Below the pieces are notes generated by a model, which was not told the DNA's origin, made no database searches, and was given only the letters and a program-made list of their open reading frames with translations. Both the position numbers and the translations under genes were made by a program. From Pseudomonadota bacterium (lineage in GTDB: Bacteria; Pseudomonadota; Alphaproteobacteria; Sphingomonadales; Govanellaceae): a stretch of 64,000 nucleotides of DNA. Where the stretch lies: the NCBI GenBank assembly GCA_003577275.1, contig QEVO01000001.1, positions 186,001-250,000 on the forward strand. Reading direction: 5' to 3'. Shown here in pieces: positions 9,097 to 17,878 of the stretch; within the stretch, counting starts at the first letter, position 1; every line of letters starts with the position of its first letter.

Positions 9097-10254
9097 ATGG
9101 GGCCGCTCAAGGGCGTCAAGGTATTGGAGATCGGCGGTATCGGTCCCGCGCCATTCTGCGGCATGATGTTGGCGGATATGGGCGCCGATGTTGTGCGTAT
9201 CGAGCGCGTATCAGCCGCCGCCAATGAGCCGACGCCGAAGGATCCGTTGCTGCGCAGCCGTCGTTCGATCGCAATGGATATCAGGCAGCCCGGCGGCAGC
9301 GAAGTGCTGCTCAGACTGGTGGAGCGGACGGATGTCCTGATCGAAGGATTTCGTCCGGGCGTCGCCGAGCGACTCGGCGTCGGGCCGCAGGCGTGTCTCG
9401 ATCGCAATCCGCGCCTGGTATACGGACGCATGACGGGATGGGGGCAGGATGGCCCGCTGGCGCACGCAGCGGGACACGATATCAATTACATCGCGCTGTC
9501 GGGCGCGCTCAGTTTGATCGGGTCGCCCGGCGGCAAACCGGTACCGCCGCTCAACCTCGTCGGGGACTTTGGCGGTGGGGGCATGTTGCTGACCGTTGGC
9601 GTGCTGGCCGCGCTCTTCGAAGCGCGTCAGTCGGGCAGCGGCCAAGTCGTCGATGCTGCGATGGTGGATGGCGCCATCGCTCTGCTCGCCATGCATTTCG
9701 GCTTTCGCGCGGAAGGGTACTTCCGCGATGCGACAGGCGAGAACTTTCTCGCCAGCGCCGCCCCGTATTATGACACATATCGGACAAAAGACGGCAGATA
9801 CGTTGCCATAGGCTCCCTTGAGCCGCAGTTCTATGCGCTGCTTCTCGAAAAACTTGGCCTCGATCGCTCGCGCTACGAGCGGATGGGAATACCTGCCTTC
9901 GACTCAACCACCATCAAAGAGGGGTGGCCCGAGCTGCGTGAAGCGATCGCCACGGCATTTCGCAGCAAGACGCGCGACGAGTGGTGTCGCATCATGGAAG
10001 GCACTGACGTGTGCTTCGCACCAGTGCTCGGCGTCGAGGAAGCGCCAAACCATCGGCACAACGCGGCAAGGCAATCATTCATCGACGTCGATGGCGTACC
10101 GCAGAATGCGCCAGCCCCACGCTTCAGCCGCACGACAACCGATGCGCCTAAGGCTCCCCGCAGGCCGGGGGAGGATTCCGAAAGCATATTGCAGGAGGCC
10201 GGGCTATCTAAGGAAGAAATCAACCGCCTGCGCGCAGCGGGCGTTCTCACGTGA
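9097..10254 (+). CDS. CaiB/BaiF family protein, alpha-methylacyl-CoA racemase-like
   Basis: A 385-residue class III CoA-transferase-fold protein. The N-terminus (LKGVKVLEIGGIGPAPFCGM, then MLADMGADVVRIER) is closest in character to alpha-methylacyl-CoA racemases, which invert the 2-methyl centre of branched acyl-CoAs so that dehydrogenases can act. Other motifs are RSIAMDI, DVLIEGFRPGVAERLG, GHDINYIALSG and NLVGDFGGGGM. The Asp in GDFGGG and the His in GHDINY fit racemase catalytic residues. The start at 9097 follows a strong GGGGGAG. It is last in the operon, about 95 bases from the dehydrogenase. A true CoA-transferase cannot be excluded. Confidence 0.8.
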   Translation: MGPLKGVKVLEIGGIGPAPFCGMMLADMGADVVRIERVSAAANEPTPKDPLLRSRRSIAMDIRQPGGSEVLLRLVERTDVLIEGFRPGVAERLGVGPQACLDRNPRLVYGRMTGWGQDGPLAHAAGHDINYIALSGALSLIGSPGGKPVPPLNLVGDFGGGGMLLTVGVLAALFEARQSGSGQVVDAAMVDGAIALLAMHFGFRAEGYFRDATGENFLASAAPYYDTYRTKDGRYVAIGSLEPQFYALLLEKLGLDRSRYERMGIPAFDSTTIKEGWPELREAIATAFRSKTRDEWCRIMEGTDVCFAPVLGVEEAPNHRHNAARQSFIDVDGVPQNAPAPRFSRTTTDAPKAPRRPGEDSESILQEAGLSKEEINRLRAAGVLT

Positions 10255-10691
10255 GCGAGCTCCCGACTGACACATCGGTCGTTTACGTCGCGTCGGCGCC
10301 GGCCCTTTCCGAAAATCCCAGCCACTCCTAACTCCCAGCCCAACACCCGTCAGCCGGCCGCGCCAGCTTCCCTAACGCATGCCTCATATCAATGACCTGA
10401 TCCTACCGATGGCAACCCGAAGGGTAGCGAAGCAAAACATATCCCCCTGTCCCGTCTCTCACCCTCTCAGGGTATCTCGGTCCGGGACGGCGTATTTTTT
10501 ACGTTGAGTCGCGGCCAGCCGCCGACGCCCGGATCTGGGAATCTGCTGAGCGAACGAGGTCATTTCAGTATGGTCATCAAATTTCCACTTTTTATATCAA
10601 ATACTTATTATTTATTTTAGTTGATTAAAAATATTTATTGCACAATATATTTGAATATGATTAAAGTATTTCTGAGAGGTTATGGCGGGGA
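10255..10691. other. Intergenic region, no gene seen; AT-rich upstream of TetR
   Basis: No supported coding frame lies in these 437 bases. A short inverted repeat (ACCCT-CTC-AGGGT, 10461-10473) lies inside a longer CCGTC/GACGG pairing and is followed by a T run near 10494-10500, which could be a weak terminator for the operon to the left. The last 110 bases are very AT-rich and contain AAATACTT (10599-10606) and its reverse complement AAGTATTT (10664-10671). These probably belong to the promoter/operator zone of the TetR gene. It marks the break between the first catabolic operon and the rest of the window. Confidence 0.4.
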
Positions 10692-11381
10692 ATGGGCATG
10701 AGCCTTCGGTCACGAAAAAAACGTTTGGTGCAGGAAACCATCCTGGACGCCGCCCGCCGCCTGATCCGCCGCGACGCGGATCTCAGCTTTTCCATGAAGG
10801 AGCTGGCGGACGCCGCCAATGTCAGCTTCGTCACCGTTTACAACTATTACGGTTCGAAAGACGGCGTCTGCCAGGCCCTCTTCGATCGGGTGCTGCAGGA
10901 AACCCTGGACTGCCTGCACAGCGTGGAAACCAGCTCGTTCGTGGAGCGGCTCTTTGTGTTCGTGCGCGCCGCGGTAGAGGAGGTGCTGAAGGAAGGCGTG
11001 GTGTATCGCGCCGTGTGCAGCAGCATGACCACCATCACCAAGGACCAGCCGCTAACGCCGATCTTTGATCGCACCAGCCGCCTGTGGTTGGCGCCGATCG
11101 CGGACGATCGTTCCTGGATACGTCCGGATGCTGCCGGCATGTCCTTGGAATTCATCAGCCGACAACTGGCGATCGTTTATCGCGGGGTGTTTTCGTTGTG
11201 GCTGTGCCGGGAAATCGGCGATGAAGAGTTTCTTTTGCGGGTGGAGGCCGGCGTCGCCATGGCGGTGTTTCCCTTTGCCATAGATGAGATCCGCCCCGCC
11301 TTGATGGCTAAGACCGCCACGGCGCACCGCCGAATTGCGGAAATCGCCGACGAAAAAAAACTGAATAAACTGAGAGCGTAG
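10692..11381 (+). CDS. TetR-family transcriptional regulator
   Basis: A 229-residue one-component regulator. The N-terminal helix-turn-helix spans about residues 10-60 (RKKRLVQETILDAARRLI, then MKELADAANVSFVTVYNYYG and SKDGV). The C-terminal helical ligand domain resembles no specific subfamily I can name. A second in-frame ATG two codons downstream (10698) has an equally plausible GGGGAA site. It is followed after about 45 bases by an amidohydrolase and then a TonB-dependent receptor on the same strand, so it most likely controls them and itself. Ligand unknown. Confidence 0.88.
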   Translation: MGMSLRSRKKRLVQETILDAARRLIRRDADLSFSMKELADAANVSFVTVYNYYGSKDGVCQALFDRVLQETLDCLHSVETSSFVERLFVFVRAAVEEVLKEGVVYRAVCSSMTTITKDQPLTPIFDRTSRLWLAPIADDRSWIRPDAAGMSLEFISRQLAIVYRGVFSLWLCREIGDEEFLLRVEAGVAMAVFPFAIDEIRPALMAKTATAHRRIAEIADEKKLNKLRA

Positions 11382-11425
11382 TCTCTCGCCACAACGCACG
11401 TATCACGTATCGGGAGTAAGGGTTG

Positions 11426-12886
11426 ATGAGTCGTCGACTTATCAAGGGTGGATTCGTTGTGTCCGTTGATCCGCGCCTCGGCAATCTTGATGATGCCGAC
11501 GTGCTGATCGAGGAAGGAAAAATCAGCGCCGTTGGCCGCAACCTGTCGGCCGCCGATGCGGAGATCATCGATGCCGCGCACATGATCGTCATGCCGGGGT
11601 TTGTCGATACCCATCGACACATCTGGCAAGGCGCCATGCGGGCGGTTACCGCCGATTGGTCGCTGTTGAACTATCTGGGCGGCATCCGCATGTCGGCGGC
11701 CGCCTGCTACCGCCCGGAGGACATGTACGCCGCGCAATACCAGGGGGCGCTGGAAGCCATCAACGCCGGCGTCACCACGATCACCGATTACTGTCACAAC
11801 CTGAACACGCCCGATCACGCCCATGAGGCCATTCGCGGCCTGCGGGACGCCGGGCTGCGCGCCATATGGAATTACGGCTTCAATCGCCCACCCTTGGGCG
11901 ATCCCGCGTTCAAGACGCAACAGGAAAGGCTGCAATTCGCCAGAACGCTGGCGGCGCAATACTTTGTTCAACGCGACGCCATCCTGACCATGGGCGTGGC
12001 GCCCGAGGAGGCGGCGCTGTGGATTGATGACGATGCCGGCAAGGCGCAGTTCGCCTTGGCGCGGGAATTGGCCGCGCGTCTCTTTTGGCATTGTAATTGC
12101 CTAAATCATGGCGGCGGCCGTCCTTTCGAGGTTGCCCGGCTGCACGCTCTCGGTTTGCTCGATCATGATATCGTCTTGTCGCACATGCGTTATACCACGC
12201 CAGAGGAATGGCGCTTGGTGGCGGAACACGGCGTCGCGGTGGCGTTCACGCCGGATACCGAGCTGCAAATGGGCATGGGATATCCAAGCACCATAATCGC
12301 CCGCCGGCATGGCATCGCCCATGGCTATGGCGCCGACATCATCTCCAACAACAGCGCCGACATGTTCACGCCGCTGCGGATGGCCTTGCAAACGGCCAGA
12401 GCGGAACTCAACGCGCCGCGGGACGGCGAGCTTTATGACGGCGTTCCCATCACCTGTGACGAGGCGTTGCGTTGGGGCACGTTGGAGGGAGCTCGCGTGC
12501 TGGGGCTTGATCATAGGATCGGCAGCCTGACGCCGGGCAAGGACGCCGACATCATCCTGCTCAATACCGATTCCATTACCCTGGTCGGCTGGGATCGAAG
12601 CAACCCGGCCGGCACCATCATTCAGCAGGCATCCATCGCCGATGTTGATACCGTCATGATCAAGGGCAATGTCCTGAAGCGCCATGGCGTCTTGCTGGCC
12701 GACGTCAAGCGCGCTTGTCGCCTGTTGGCGGATGCGGCGGAGCATATCGCCCGCGAAGTCGCCGCCAAGGGCGGATTTTATGTTGATCCGCAACGCACTT
12801 TTCAACTCATGCAAGCTGTCACCAGCGCCCGTCACGTCGATGCGTTCCGGGCCGATTATCAAGAAATTGCGCCAATAACGACATAA
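11426..12886 (+). CDS. Amidohydrolase-superfamily protein (cytosine-deaminase/chlorohydrolase-like)
   Basis: A 486-residue metal-dependent hydrolase with the usual N-terminal beta-sandwich (LIKGGFVVSVDP) and a TIM barrel opened by MPGFVDTHRHIWQ, whose His63 and His65 are metal ligands. Later strands give FWHCN and DIVLSHMRY, and a terminal SNNSADMF supplies the metal Asp. The layout is that of the deaminase/chlorohydrolase subgroup (AtzB/TrzN, cytosine and guanine deaminases), which act on amino- or halo-substituted heterocycles or amides. A TTG at 11423 directly precedes the ATG; GGGAG at 11412 supports the ATG. It sits between a TetR gene and a receptor, suggesting cytoplasmic processing of an imported compound. 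Confidence 0.82.
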   Translation: MSRRLIKGGFVVSVDPRLGNLDDADVLIEEGKISAVGRNLSAADAEIIDAAHMIVMPGFVDTHRHIWQGAMRAVTADWSLLNYLGGIRMSAAACYRPEDMYAAQYQGALEAINAGVTTITDYCHNLNTPDHAHEAIRGLRDAGLRAIWNYGFNRPPLGDPAFKTQQERLQFARTLAAQYFVQRDAILTMGVAPEEAALWIDDDAGKAQFALARELAARLFWHCNCLNHGGGRPFEVARLHALGLLDHDIVLSHMRYTTPEEWRLVAEHGVAVAFTPDTELQMGMGYPSTIIARRHGIAHGYGADIISNNSADMFTPLRMALQTARAELNAPRDGELYDGVPITCDEALRWGTLEGARVLGLDHRIGSLTPGKDADIILLNTDSITLVGWDRSNPAGTIIQQASIADVDTVMIKGNVLKRHGVLLADVKRACRLLADAAEHIAREVAAKGGFYVDPQRTFQLMQAVTSARHVDAFRADYQEIAPITT

Positions 12887-12934
12887 CACGCGCCGGCGTC
12901 GCCGGGAGGCAGCTGAAAACCGGAGGAGGAACTG

Positions 12935-15226
12935 ATGAGAAAACTGTCATATGCACTGGGAATGGTCGCCATGACTGCCGGCAATCAGGAACGCGCGTCG
13001 CGCCGACTTTGCGTATGGGCGGCGGCGACGACCGCGCTTTGCACCCTCTACGCGCCGGGTGCCGGCGCTGACGAGGCCATGCTGGGAGAAATCATCGTCA
13101 CCGCCCAGAAAAAAGCCGAACGATTGCAATCGGTGCCGGTGACGGTATCGGCCTTCGATAAATCATTTCTGGATGCCGCCGGCGTGGTGAGCGTTGATAC
13201 GCTCAGCCGCATGACGCCCAACGTCTACATGAGCAGCTTCGCCCCCAGCAAACCGCAGATCTACATTCGCGGCGTCGGCAGCCGGCAATTCGACATCGGA
13301 TCGGAGCCGTCCGTCGGTGTTTTCATCGATGAGGTTTATGTGGGCCGCACCCACAACATTTTCAACCATATGCTGGACGTGGAGCGAGTCGAAGTTCTCA
13401 AAGGTCCGCAGGGCACCTTGTATGGCCGCAATACCATCGGCGGCGCCATCAACATCATCACCGCGGAGCCGACGCAGCATCTCGAAGCCTTCGCGAAGGC
13501 CGGCGGCGGCAATTATGACGCCTACTTCGCCGAGGCGGCGGTATCGGGCGCCGTGGCGCCGGAAAAAGTATCGGCGCGTCTGGCCGCACGCTACACAAAA
13601 CGGGATGGTTACCTGAAGAATCTTGCCACCGGCGGCGCCGCCTTGGGCGAGGATCAGATCGTCGTGCGCGGCAAATTGAAATTCGATGCCGCCGAGCAAT
13701 TCTCGCTCACCTTGAGCGGTGAATACAACCACGATGACGCGCCGGGCCAGCAAGGCAAAGCGGAAGGGCCGGACATCTTCCTGCGCAGCCCCGTGGCGCC
13801 CATCGTAGCGCCGACGCCTGACCGCTTCTCCGATTACTACAACGAAGACTCGACGCTGGAAAGAAATCTGGCCCAGCTTAGCGGCAAGGCGCGCTGGCAG
13901 AACGATAATGTCTCGATTGTCTCGGTTACCGGCTATCGCTACTCCAAGCTAGAGGAATTCGGCGATATTGACGCCACCATTCTTGACATCATCGACCAGG
14001 ATATCTCCGAAACCTCCAAGCAGTTCACGCAGGAGCTGCGCATCGCCTCCGAGAATGGCGGCGCATATACCTTTGAGGACAGAATGAGCTGGATCATCGG
14101 CGGCTATTATCTGCATGATTCCAGTGATCGCTCCGATACCTTCATCCTGGGCCCCGACAGCCTTCCCGCCTTTCTATATCTGCTGGCGGGCGGCACGGAT
14201 ACCATTCTCAATACGCTGCTGCTTGATTCAAAGACCGAAAGTTACGCCTTCTTTGGCCAGGTCTCGGTGGCGCTGACGCCGGCGCTCAACTTCACCGCCG
14301 GTCTGCGTTATTCCCATGACAAGAAGCACGGCATCTATAGCGGTCTCACTAACATACCCGGCACGCTGCTGATCTTCTTTCCCTTTGAATTTGATCTGCG
14401 CCGCACCTGGAGTTCCGTCGATCCGAAGTTCACGCTGGATTACCACTTCAGCGACGACGCCATGGCTTTTATAACCTACAGCACCGGATATAAGGGCGGC
14501 GGCTTTCAATGGGCGGTCACCGATCCGCTTTTAGCGCAGCGGGTATTTGATCCCGAAGAGGTGCGGTATTACGAGGCTGGCTTGAAGACGCAATGGCTCA
14601 ACCGCCGCCTGACGGTCAACATCGCGGCCTTCTACAATGACTACAAGGATCTGCAAGTGCAGCGCATCGTCGCCACCTCAACCGGCGGCGCATCTGGCGT
14701 GATCACCAACGCCGCCAACAGCACCATCAAGGGCTTTGAGCTGGAGGTTCTGGCGCGGCCGCTACCGGAGCTGTTGCTCAGCTTCGGCTACGGCTACTTG
14801 GATGCGCAATATGACGATTATGTATTCGATGAGTTCATTGATTATTCGGATACGCGCATGGTGCGCTCGCCCAAGCACACGCTCAATGCAGCCGTGGATT
14901 ACACCATCCCGGTGCGCGATAGCGATGAGATCAGCGTTCGCGCCGATTGGTCCTACAGCAGTTCATATTTCCATGAACCAGGGGAAGCCATGATCCCCGC
15001 GCCGCAGCCCCAGGCTCGGGAGGACGGCTATCATCTGGTAAACCTGCGCGCGTCCTACGCCAGCGGCGCATGGCGATTGACCGGGTATGTCAACAATGTC
15101 TTTGACAAAGCCTACCGCCAGGCATTGCTCGCCTATCCGCCCATCGGGGATAATCCGGGCCAGAACATCGGCTACCCGGCCAGGCCGCGCATGTATGGTT
15201 TAGAGATCGGCTGGTCATTGAATTAG
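12935..15226 (+). CDS. TonB-dependent outer-membrane receptor
   Basis: A 763-residue receptor with an N-terminal signal segment (WAAATTALCTLYAPGAGA), TonB-box-like GEIIVTAQKKAERLQ, plug motifs IRGVGSRQFD and VEVLKGPQGTLYGRNT(I)GGAIN, and a barrel ending in GLEIGWSLN with a final aromatic-rich strand. A very strong AGGAGGA site precedes the ATG. It is co-directional with the amidohydrolase upstream (48-base gap) and likely shares the TetR-controlled transcript. It converges on the secreted NTF2-fold gene at 15249. Ligand unknown. Confidence 0.92.
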   Translation: MRKLSYALGMVAMTAGNQERASRRLCVWAAATTALCTLYAPGAGADEAMLGEIIVTAQKKAERLQSVPVTVSAFDKSFLDAAGVVSVDTLSRMTPNVYMSSFAPSKPQIYIRGVGSRQFDIGSEPSVGVFIDEVYVGRTHNIFNHMLDVERVEVLKGPQGTLYGRNTIGGAINIITAEPTQHLEAFAKAGGGNYDAYFAEAAVSGAVAPEKVSARLAARYTKRDGYLKNLATGGAALGEDQIVVRGKLKFDAAEQFSLTLSGEYNHDDAPGQQGKAEGPDIFLRSPVAPIVAPTPDRFSDYYNEDSTLERNLAQLSGKARWQNDNVSIVSVTGYRYSKLEEFGDIDATILDIIDQDISETSKQFTQELRIASENGGAYTFEDRMSWIIGGYYLHDSSDRSDTFILGPDSLPAFLYLLAGGTDTILNTLLLDSKTESYAFFGQVSVALTPALNFTAGLRYSHDKKHGIYSGLTNIPGTLLIFFPFEFDLRRTWSSVDPKFTLDYHFSDDAMAFITYSTGYKGGGFQWAVTDPLLAQRVFDPEEVRYYEAGLKTQWLNRRLTVNIAAFYNDYKDLQVQRIVATSTGGASGVITNAANSTIKGFELEVLARPLPELLLSFGYGYLDAQYDDYVFDEFIDYSDTRMVRSPKHTLNAAVDYTIPVRDSDEISVRADWSYSSSYFHEPGEAMIPAPQPQAREDGYHLVNLRASYASGAWRLTGYVNNVFDKAYRQALLAYPPIGDNPGQNIGYPARPRMYGLEIGWSLN

Positions 15227-15248
15227 ACCCAACCTGACTCGGGCGGCG

Positions 15249-15761
15249 TTAGCCTGCGTGATCCGCAATCGTCTTCCAGCCGTCCTTGGTTTTTTTCAGG
15301 ATGAGCGAAGCATGGCCGCGCATCTCGCCGCCGCTGCCGCTGGGCAGGACAAGGGTATAGCTGGTGGCGACATAGGCCAGATCGCGCCGCAGCAGGCGAA
15401 AGTCCAGGATGTTAAATTTCATCCAGCCTTTCGCCTCGCCCTTGCCCAAGCCGAAATCATCGTGGAGCATCGTTCGGATGGCGTCGTATCCCCGCACCAA
15501 GCCGCCCGGCGTCACATAGGTGGTATCCGGGCTGTTGTGATAGAGCGTCATGAAGCCGTCGAGGCTGCCATCCTTCCAGGCTGCCTCCACCGCGTCCAGC
15601 AACTGCCTGATTTCTGTTTGCGCTTCAGCCTCTCGGCCGGCGCCGGCATGGGAAGCGGTGGCGTTGAGCGCCCAGAGGGCTGCGACCAGCAGCAAACTTG
15701 CAACGCGCAGTCGGTGCGTCAGCATGGCGCTTAAAACTGCGGCTTTCGTGTCCATGATCAT
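15249..15761 (-). CDS. Secreted NTF2/DUF4440-like protein
   Basis: A 170-residue protein with a signal peptide (LLLVAALWALNATASHAGA) followed by a single NTF2-like cone domain of the DUF4440/YybH type (IRQLLDAVEAAWKDGSLDGF, then MTLYHNSPDTTYVTPGGLVRG, and a terminal LILKKTKDGWKTIADHAG). The family has no single activity; members act as small ligand-binding or isomerase-like proteins. It lies downstream of the TetR gene at 15808 on the same strand, with a GC-rich hairpin (GCCGGCC/GGCCGGC, 15781-15806) between them. A similar secreted protein occurs at 23437. Function unknown. Confidence 0.75.
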   Translation of the reverse strand: MIMDTKAAVLSAMLTHRLRVASLLLVAALWALNATASHAGAGREAEAQTEIRQLLDAVEAAWKDGSLDGFMTLYHNSPDTTYVTPGGLVRGYDAIRTMLHDDFGLGKGEAKGWMKFNILDFRLLRRDLAYVATSYTLVLPSGSGGEMRGHASLILKKTKDGWKTIADHAG

Positions 15762-15807
15762 TGGTGGGCTCCTTGATTCTGCCGGCCGGCACAGGCCATG
15801 GCCGGCC

Positions 15808-16455
15808 TTATGGCTGCAGCGCGTATTCCATCAATCTCTTGTGCACTTCGGCTTCCAAGCCGGCAAACTCGGGGTGCCGCGGTTTGCCATAGCCGATGAA
15901 AGGCACCAGCCCTTCGATCTGCTCCGCAATAACCGCCGCGCGCAATTTGATTTTTTTCGCGGAAAGCGTCGGATTGGCCCGCGCCAGCAATTTTTCAATC
16001 TGTTGACGGTGGCGGGTGTAAAGCGCATCGAGCGCCTCGCACGCGTCCTCGTCCCGTGAGGAAAGCGCCCAAAGCTCAAAGAAAAATTTGCAGGTGTCTT
16101 CCGCCTTGCAGTCGGCGATCAGGAATTCCAGCACCCAGGAGAGCGCGTCTTTGGGACTTCGCTTGGCAACCCCGCTATCGATGTCTTCATAGATTTTGAA
16201 ATAGTAATTATCCAGCGTGTAGTTCACCGTTTCCATAAGCAGGATGCGCTTGGTATTGAAATAATGCTGCAATGTTTTTAAGTGAATGTTCGCCCGCTTT
16301 GCGATACGCCGCATGGTAAAGGAAGGATATCCTTCCTCGATCAGAATCTGCCGGGCCGCATTCAGGATTTCGATCTGACGAGTCCCCTGTTCCGATTTGA
16401 CAGGGCCGCTTGGCTTCTCGATATTGCTCGAAATTTTCTTGCTGCTATTTTTCAT
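15808..16455 (-). CDS. TetR-family transcriptional regulator
   Basis: A 215-residue regulator. The helix-turn-helix is TRQIEILNAARQILIEEGYP, then FTMRRIAKRANIHLKTLQHYFNTKRILL, near residues 26-75; the YFNTKR element and the C-terminal helices are typical of the family. It is divergent from the cupin, cytochrome c and amine oxidase genes. Two near-identical palindromes at 16737 and 16769 in the shared upstream region are its probable operators. Its product may derepress that operon when an amine or related ligand is present (inference). Confidence 0.87.
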   Translation of the reverse strand: MKNSSKKISSNIEKPSGPVKSEQGTRQIEILNAARQILIEEGYPSFTMRRIAKRANIHLKTLQHYFNTKRILLMETVNYTLDNYYFKIYEDIDSGVAKRSPKDALSWVLEFLIADCKAEDTCKFFFELWALSSRDEDACEALDALYTRHRQQIEKLLARANPTLSAKKIKLRAAVIAEQIEGLVPFIGYGKPRHPEFAGLEAEVHKRLMEYALQP

Positions 16456-16736
16456 AACCTTAGACCACCTGCATTTCTTCCGCCGGCGAACACCTCATGC
16501 CTCGTATCTGATCCGTGACACGCAGGCTCAACTCTGCCCACATTATAAATCCGTCACGCCGCCGCGACAGTCATTGGCCTGTCCGCCCACCGCCGCCGGC
16601 CGATCCTGGCGCGACCACCGCCGTTGCCGCCCCGGACTGGTCAAGGATCATCCTGGAAAATACTTTAAAGTCAATCCTTTGCCAGCAACGAATCAGTGAA
16701 AAAACATGCCTGCGTCAAGCTCTTCCGTATATCATA

Positions 16737-16750
16737 CCGTCAGATGACGG
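16737..16750. promoter_or_regulatory. Palindromic operator 1 (CCGTCA-GA-TGACGG)
   Basis: A perfect 6-bp inverted repeat with a 2-bp spacer, CCGTCAGATGACGG. It has a near-identical partner whose centre is 32 bases downstream, about three helical turns, so two regulator dimers could bind on the same face. It lies between the divergent TetR gene and the cupin/cytochrome/amine oxidase genes, as expected for a TetR operator. Confidence 0.68.
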
Positions 16751-16768
16751 AAAAAAATATTGACGAAG

Positions 16769-16782
16769 CCGTCAGGTGACGG
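16769..16782. promoter_or_regulatory. Palindromic operator 2 (CCGTCA-GG-TGACGG)
   Basis: Second copy of the operator, CCGTCAGGTGACGG, identical in both arms and differing only in the spacer. The pairing and spacing make chance occurrence unlikely. Binding by the TetR at 15808 is inferred from position only. Confidence 0.68.
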
Positions 16783-17008
16783 TAGCATGATTCGCACATG
16801 GTCAAAAAGCCAGAAAATCAAGACCAAATACAGTTTTCATATCGCCGGTAATTCTGACGGACGCAGGTATGTTGCGTTAGTGTCTCGGCGTGCACGAGAT
16901 GGATGGCGTCTGAACGGGTGTCAGATAAGACCCGCGCGGAACTTCCTGAGAGCGGCGGTCGCGCACCGATCGCGTGGAATTAGGTTCAATTACTATATAC
17001 CGGGAGCA

Positions 17009-17377
17009 ATGATGATGATTGTTAGCATAAATGCAAAAGCGCTGACGAAGACTGATATGTCGCCGTCCAATGCGCTGGACCCGGCATGGGTTCGTTCGGG
17101 GGAGATTCAGGAATTCCATAAAGTGCTGTTTGCCTCGCCTGACAATAAATTCATCGTCCAGGTTTGGGAAAATCGCACGGCGCTTGAACTGTCATTGGAA
17201 AGTTATCCGGTCGATGAATTCATAACGCTCATCGAGGGCGAAGTGGAGCTGGTGGACCATGCGGGCAATGTCTCCCGCTTCAAGGCGGGGGATAGTTTCC
17301 TGCTGGTGAAGGGATTTAAGGGAACTTGGCGCCAGCAAGGATACTTACGCAAGTACGCCGTCTGGAATATTCGCTGA
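17009..17377 (+). CDS. Small cupin-domain protein
   Basis: About 122 residues forming one cupin barrel. The conserved region ESYPVDEFITLIEGEVELVD, then SRFKAGDSFLLVKGFKGTW, matches the DUF861/EutQ-like cupin_3 group. Three consecutive ATG codons (17009, 17012, 17015) follow a GGGAG at 17002; the second or third has better spacing. The usual cupin metal histidines are mostly absent, so a binding or accessory role is as likely as catalysis. It is first in the set with cytochrome c (about 50 bases on) and the amine oxidase, so it probably helps that pathway, but its role is unknown. Confidence 0.75.
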   Translation: MMMIVSINAKALTKTDMSPSNALDPAWVRSGEIQEFHKVLFASPDNKFIVQVWENRTALELSLESYPVDEFITLIEGEVELVDHAGNVSRFKAGDSFLLVKGFKGTWRQQGYLRKYAVWNIR

Positions 17378-17428
17378 GTACGGCGCGCTCGGATCGGCGA
17401 GAAATGACAAACTCGATGAGTGCAGGCG

Positions 17429-17836
17429 ATGGCTGCAGAAAAATGGATAAGTGGCGTAGCGCTGATGGCGGCGCTGGCGATCGCCGGCGGTAAGCCGGCC
17501 ATTGCCGATGACTGCAACGTCGAGTATGGCGCGGAAGTGGCCAAAAGATGCGTGGCCTGCCATGCCATTGATATCGATGCGATCAGTAAGGTAGGGCCGC
17601 CGCTGGCCGGCGTTGTGGGAAGGCAAGCGGCCAGTTATCCGGATTTCAAATACTCCCGCGCCCTGCGCGCCATCACTACGACATGGACGGCGGAGGAACT
17701 GGATAAATTTCTTGCCGCGCCGCAAAAATACGCCCGCGGCACCAGCATGGCGTTCGCCGGGTTGCGAAAAGAGGAAGAGCGCGCGGATCTGATCTGTTTT
17801 CTTCAGACGCTGAGCGCGGCGACTACTGATAAATAA
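17429..17836 (+). CDS. Periplasmic class I c-type cytochrome, probable partner of the amine oxidase
   Basis: A 135-residue protein with an N-terminal signal peptide (ISGVALMAALAIAGGKPAIA), the heme-attachment motif CVACH (Cys41, Cys44, His45 from this start), and a distal Met in ARGTSMAFAGL (about Met107), so a mono-heme, His/Met-ligated cytochrome of the c2/c550 class. A GTG at 17420 is an alternative start. It lies 42 bases before a Tat-exported flavin amine oxidase. In nicotine-degrading Pseudomonas, NicA2 passes electrons to an adjacent cytochrome c (CycN) rather than to oxygen. The same gene pairing here suggests this cytochrome is the dedicated electron acceptor. Confidence 0.88.
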   Translation: MAAEKWISGVALMAALAIAGGKPAIADDCNVEYGAEVAKRCVACHAIDIDAISKVGPPLAGVVGRQAASYPDFKYSRALRAITTTWTAEELDKFLAAPQKYARGTSMAFAGLRKEEERADLICFLQTLSAATTDK

Positions 17837-17843
17837 TGTATTT

Positions 17844-17864
17844 CCGGCGCGCCTTGAGCGCCGG
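17844..17864 (+). other. GC-rich hairpin between cytochrome c and amine oxidase genes
   Basis: A perfect 7-bp stem CCGGCGC / GCGCCGG with a 7-base loop immediately before the AGGAGA ribosome site of the amine oxidase. No U tract follows, so it is not a standard terminator. It may stabilise or process the mRNA and set different cytochrome-to-oxidase ratios (inference). Confidence 0.4.
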
Positions 17865-17878
17865 CTGAGGAGATCGAA

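Larger units (their letters stand above)
16456..17008. promoter_or_regulatory. Divergent control region between TetR and cupin operon
   Basis: This 553-base stretch holds no supported gene. The cupin frame stays open upstream to 16760, but the extra 80-odd residues are basic, lack any domain, and would begin inside the operator repeats, so I take them as untranslated leader. The region contains two palindromic operators (listed separately) and a further TGACGG half-site near 16855-16860. The long leader (about 220 bases from the second operator to the cupin ATG) may contain additional control. Confidence 0.55.

Noticed and set aside
10461..10500. Clear terminator for the first operon
   Set aside because: The hairpin is weak and its T run is not directly adjacent, so it was only noted within the intergenic entry.
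16760..17008. Upstream extension of the cupin gene
   Set aside because: It would start inside the palindromic operators and adds about 80 basic residues without a domain; GGGAG before the ATG cluster at 17009 supports the shorter protein.
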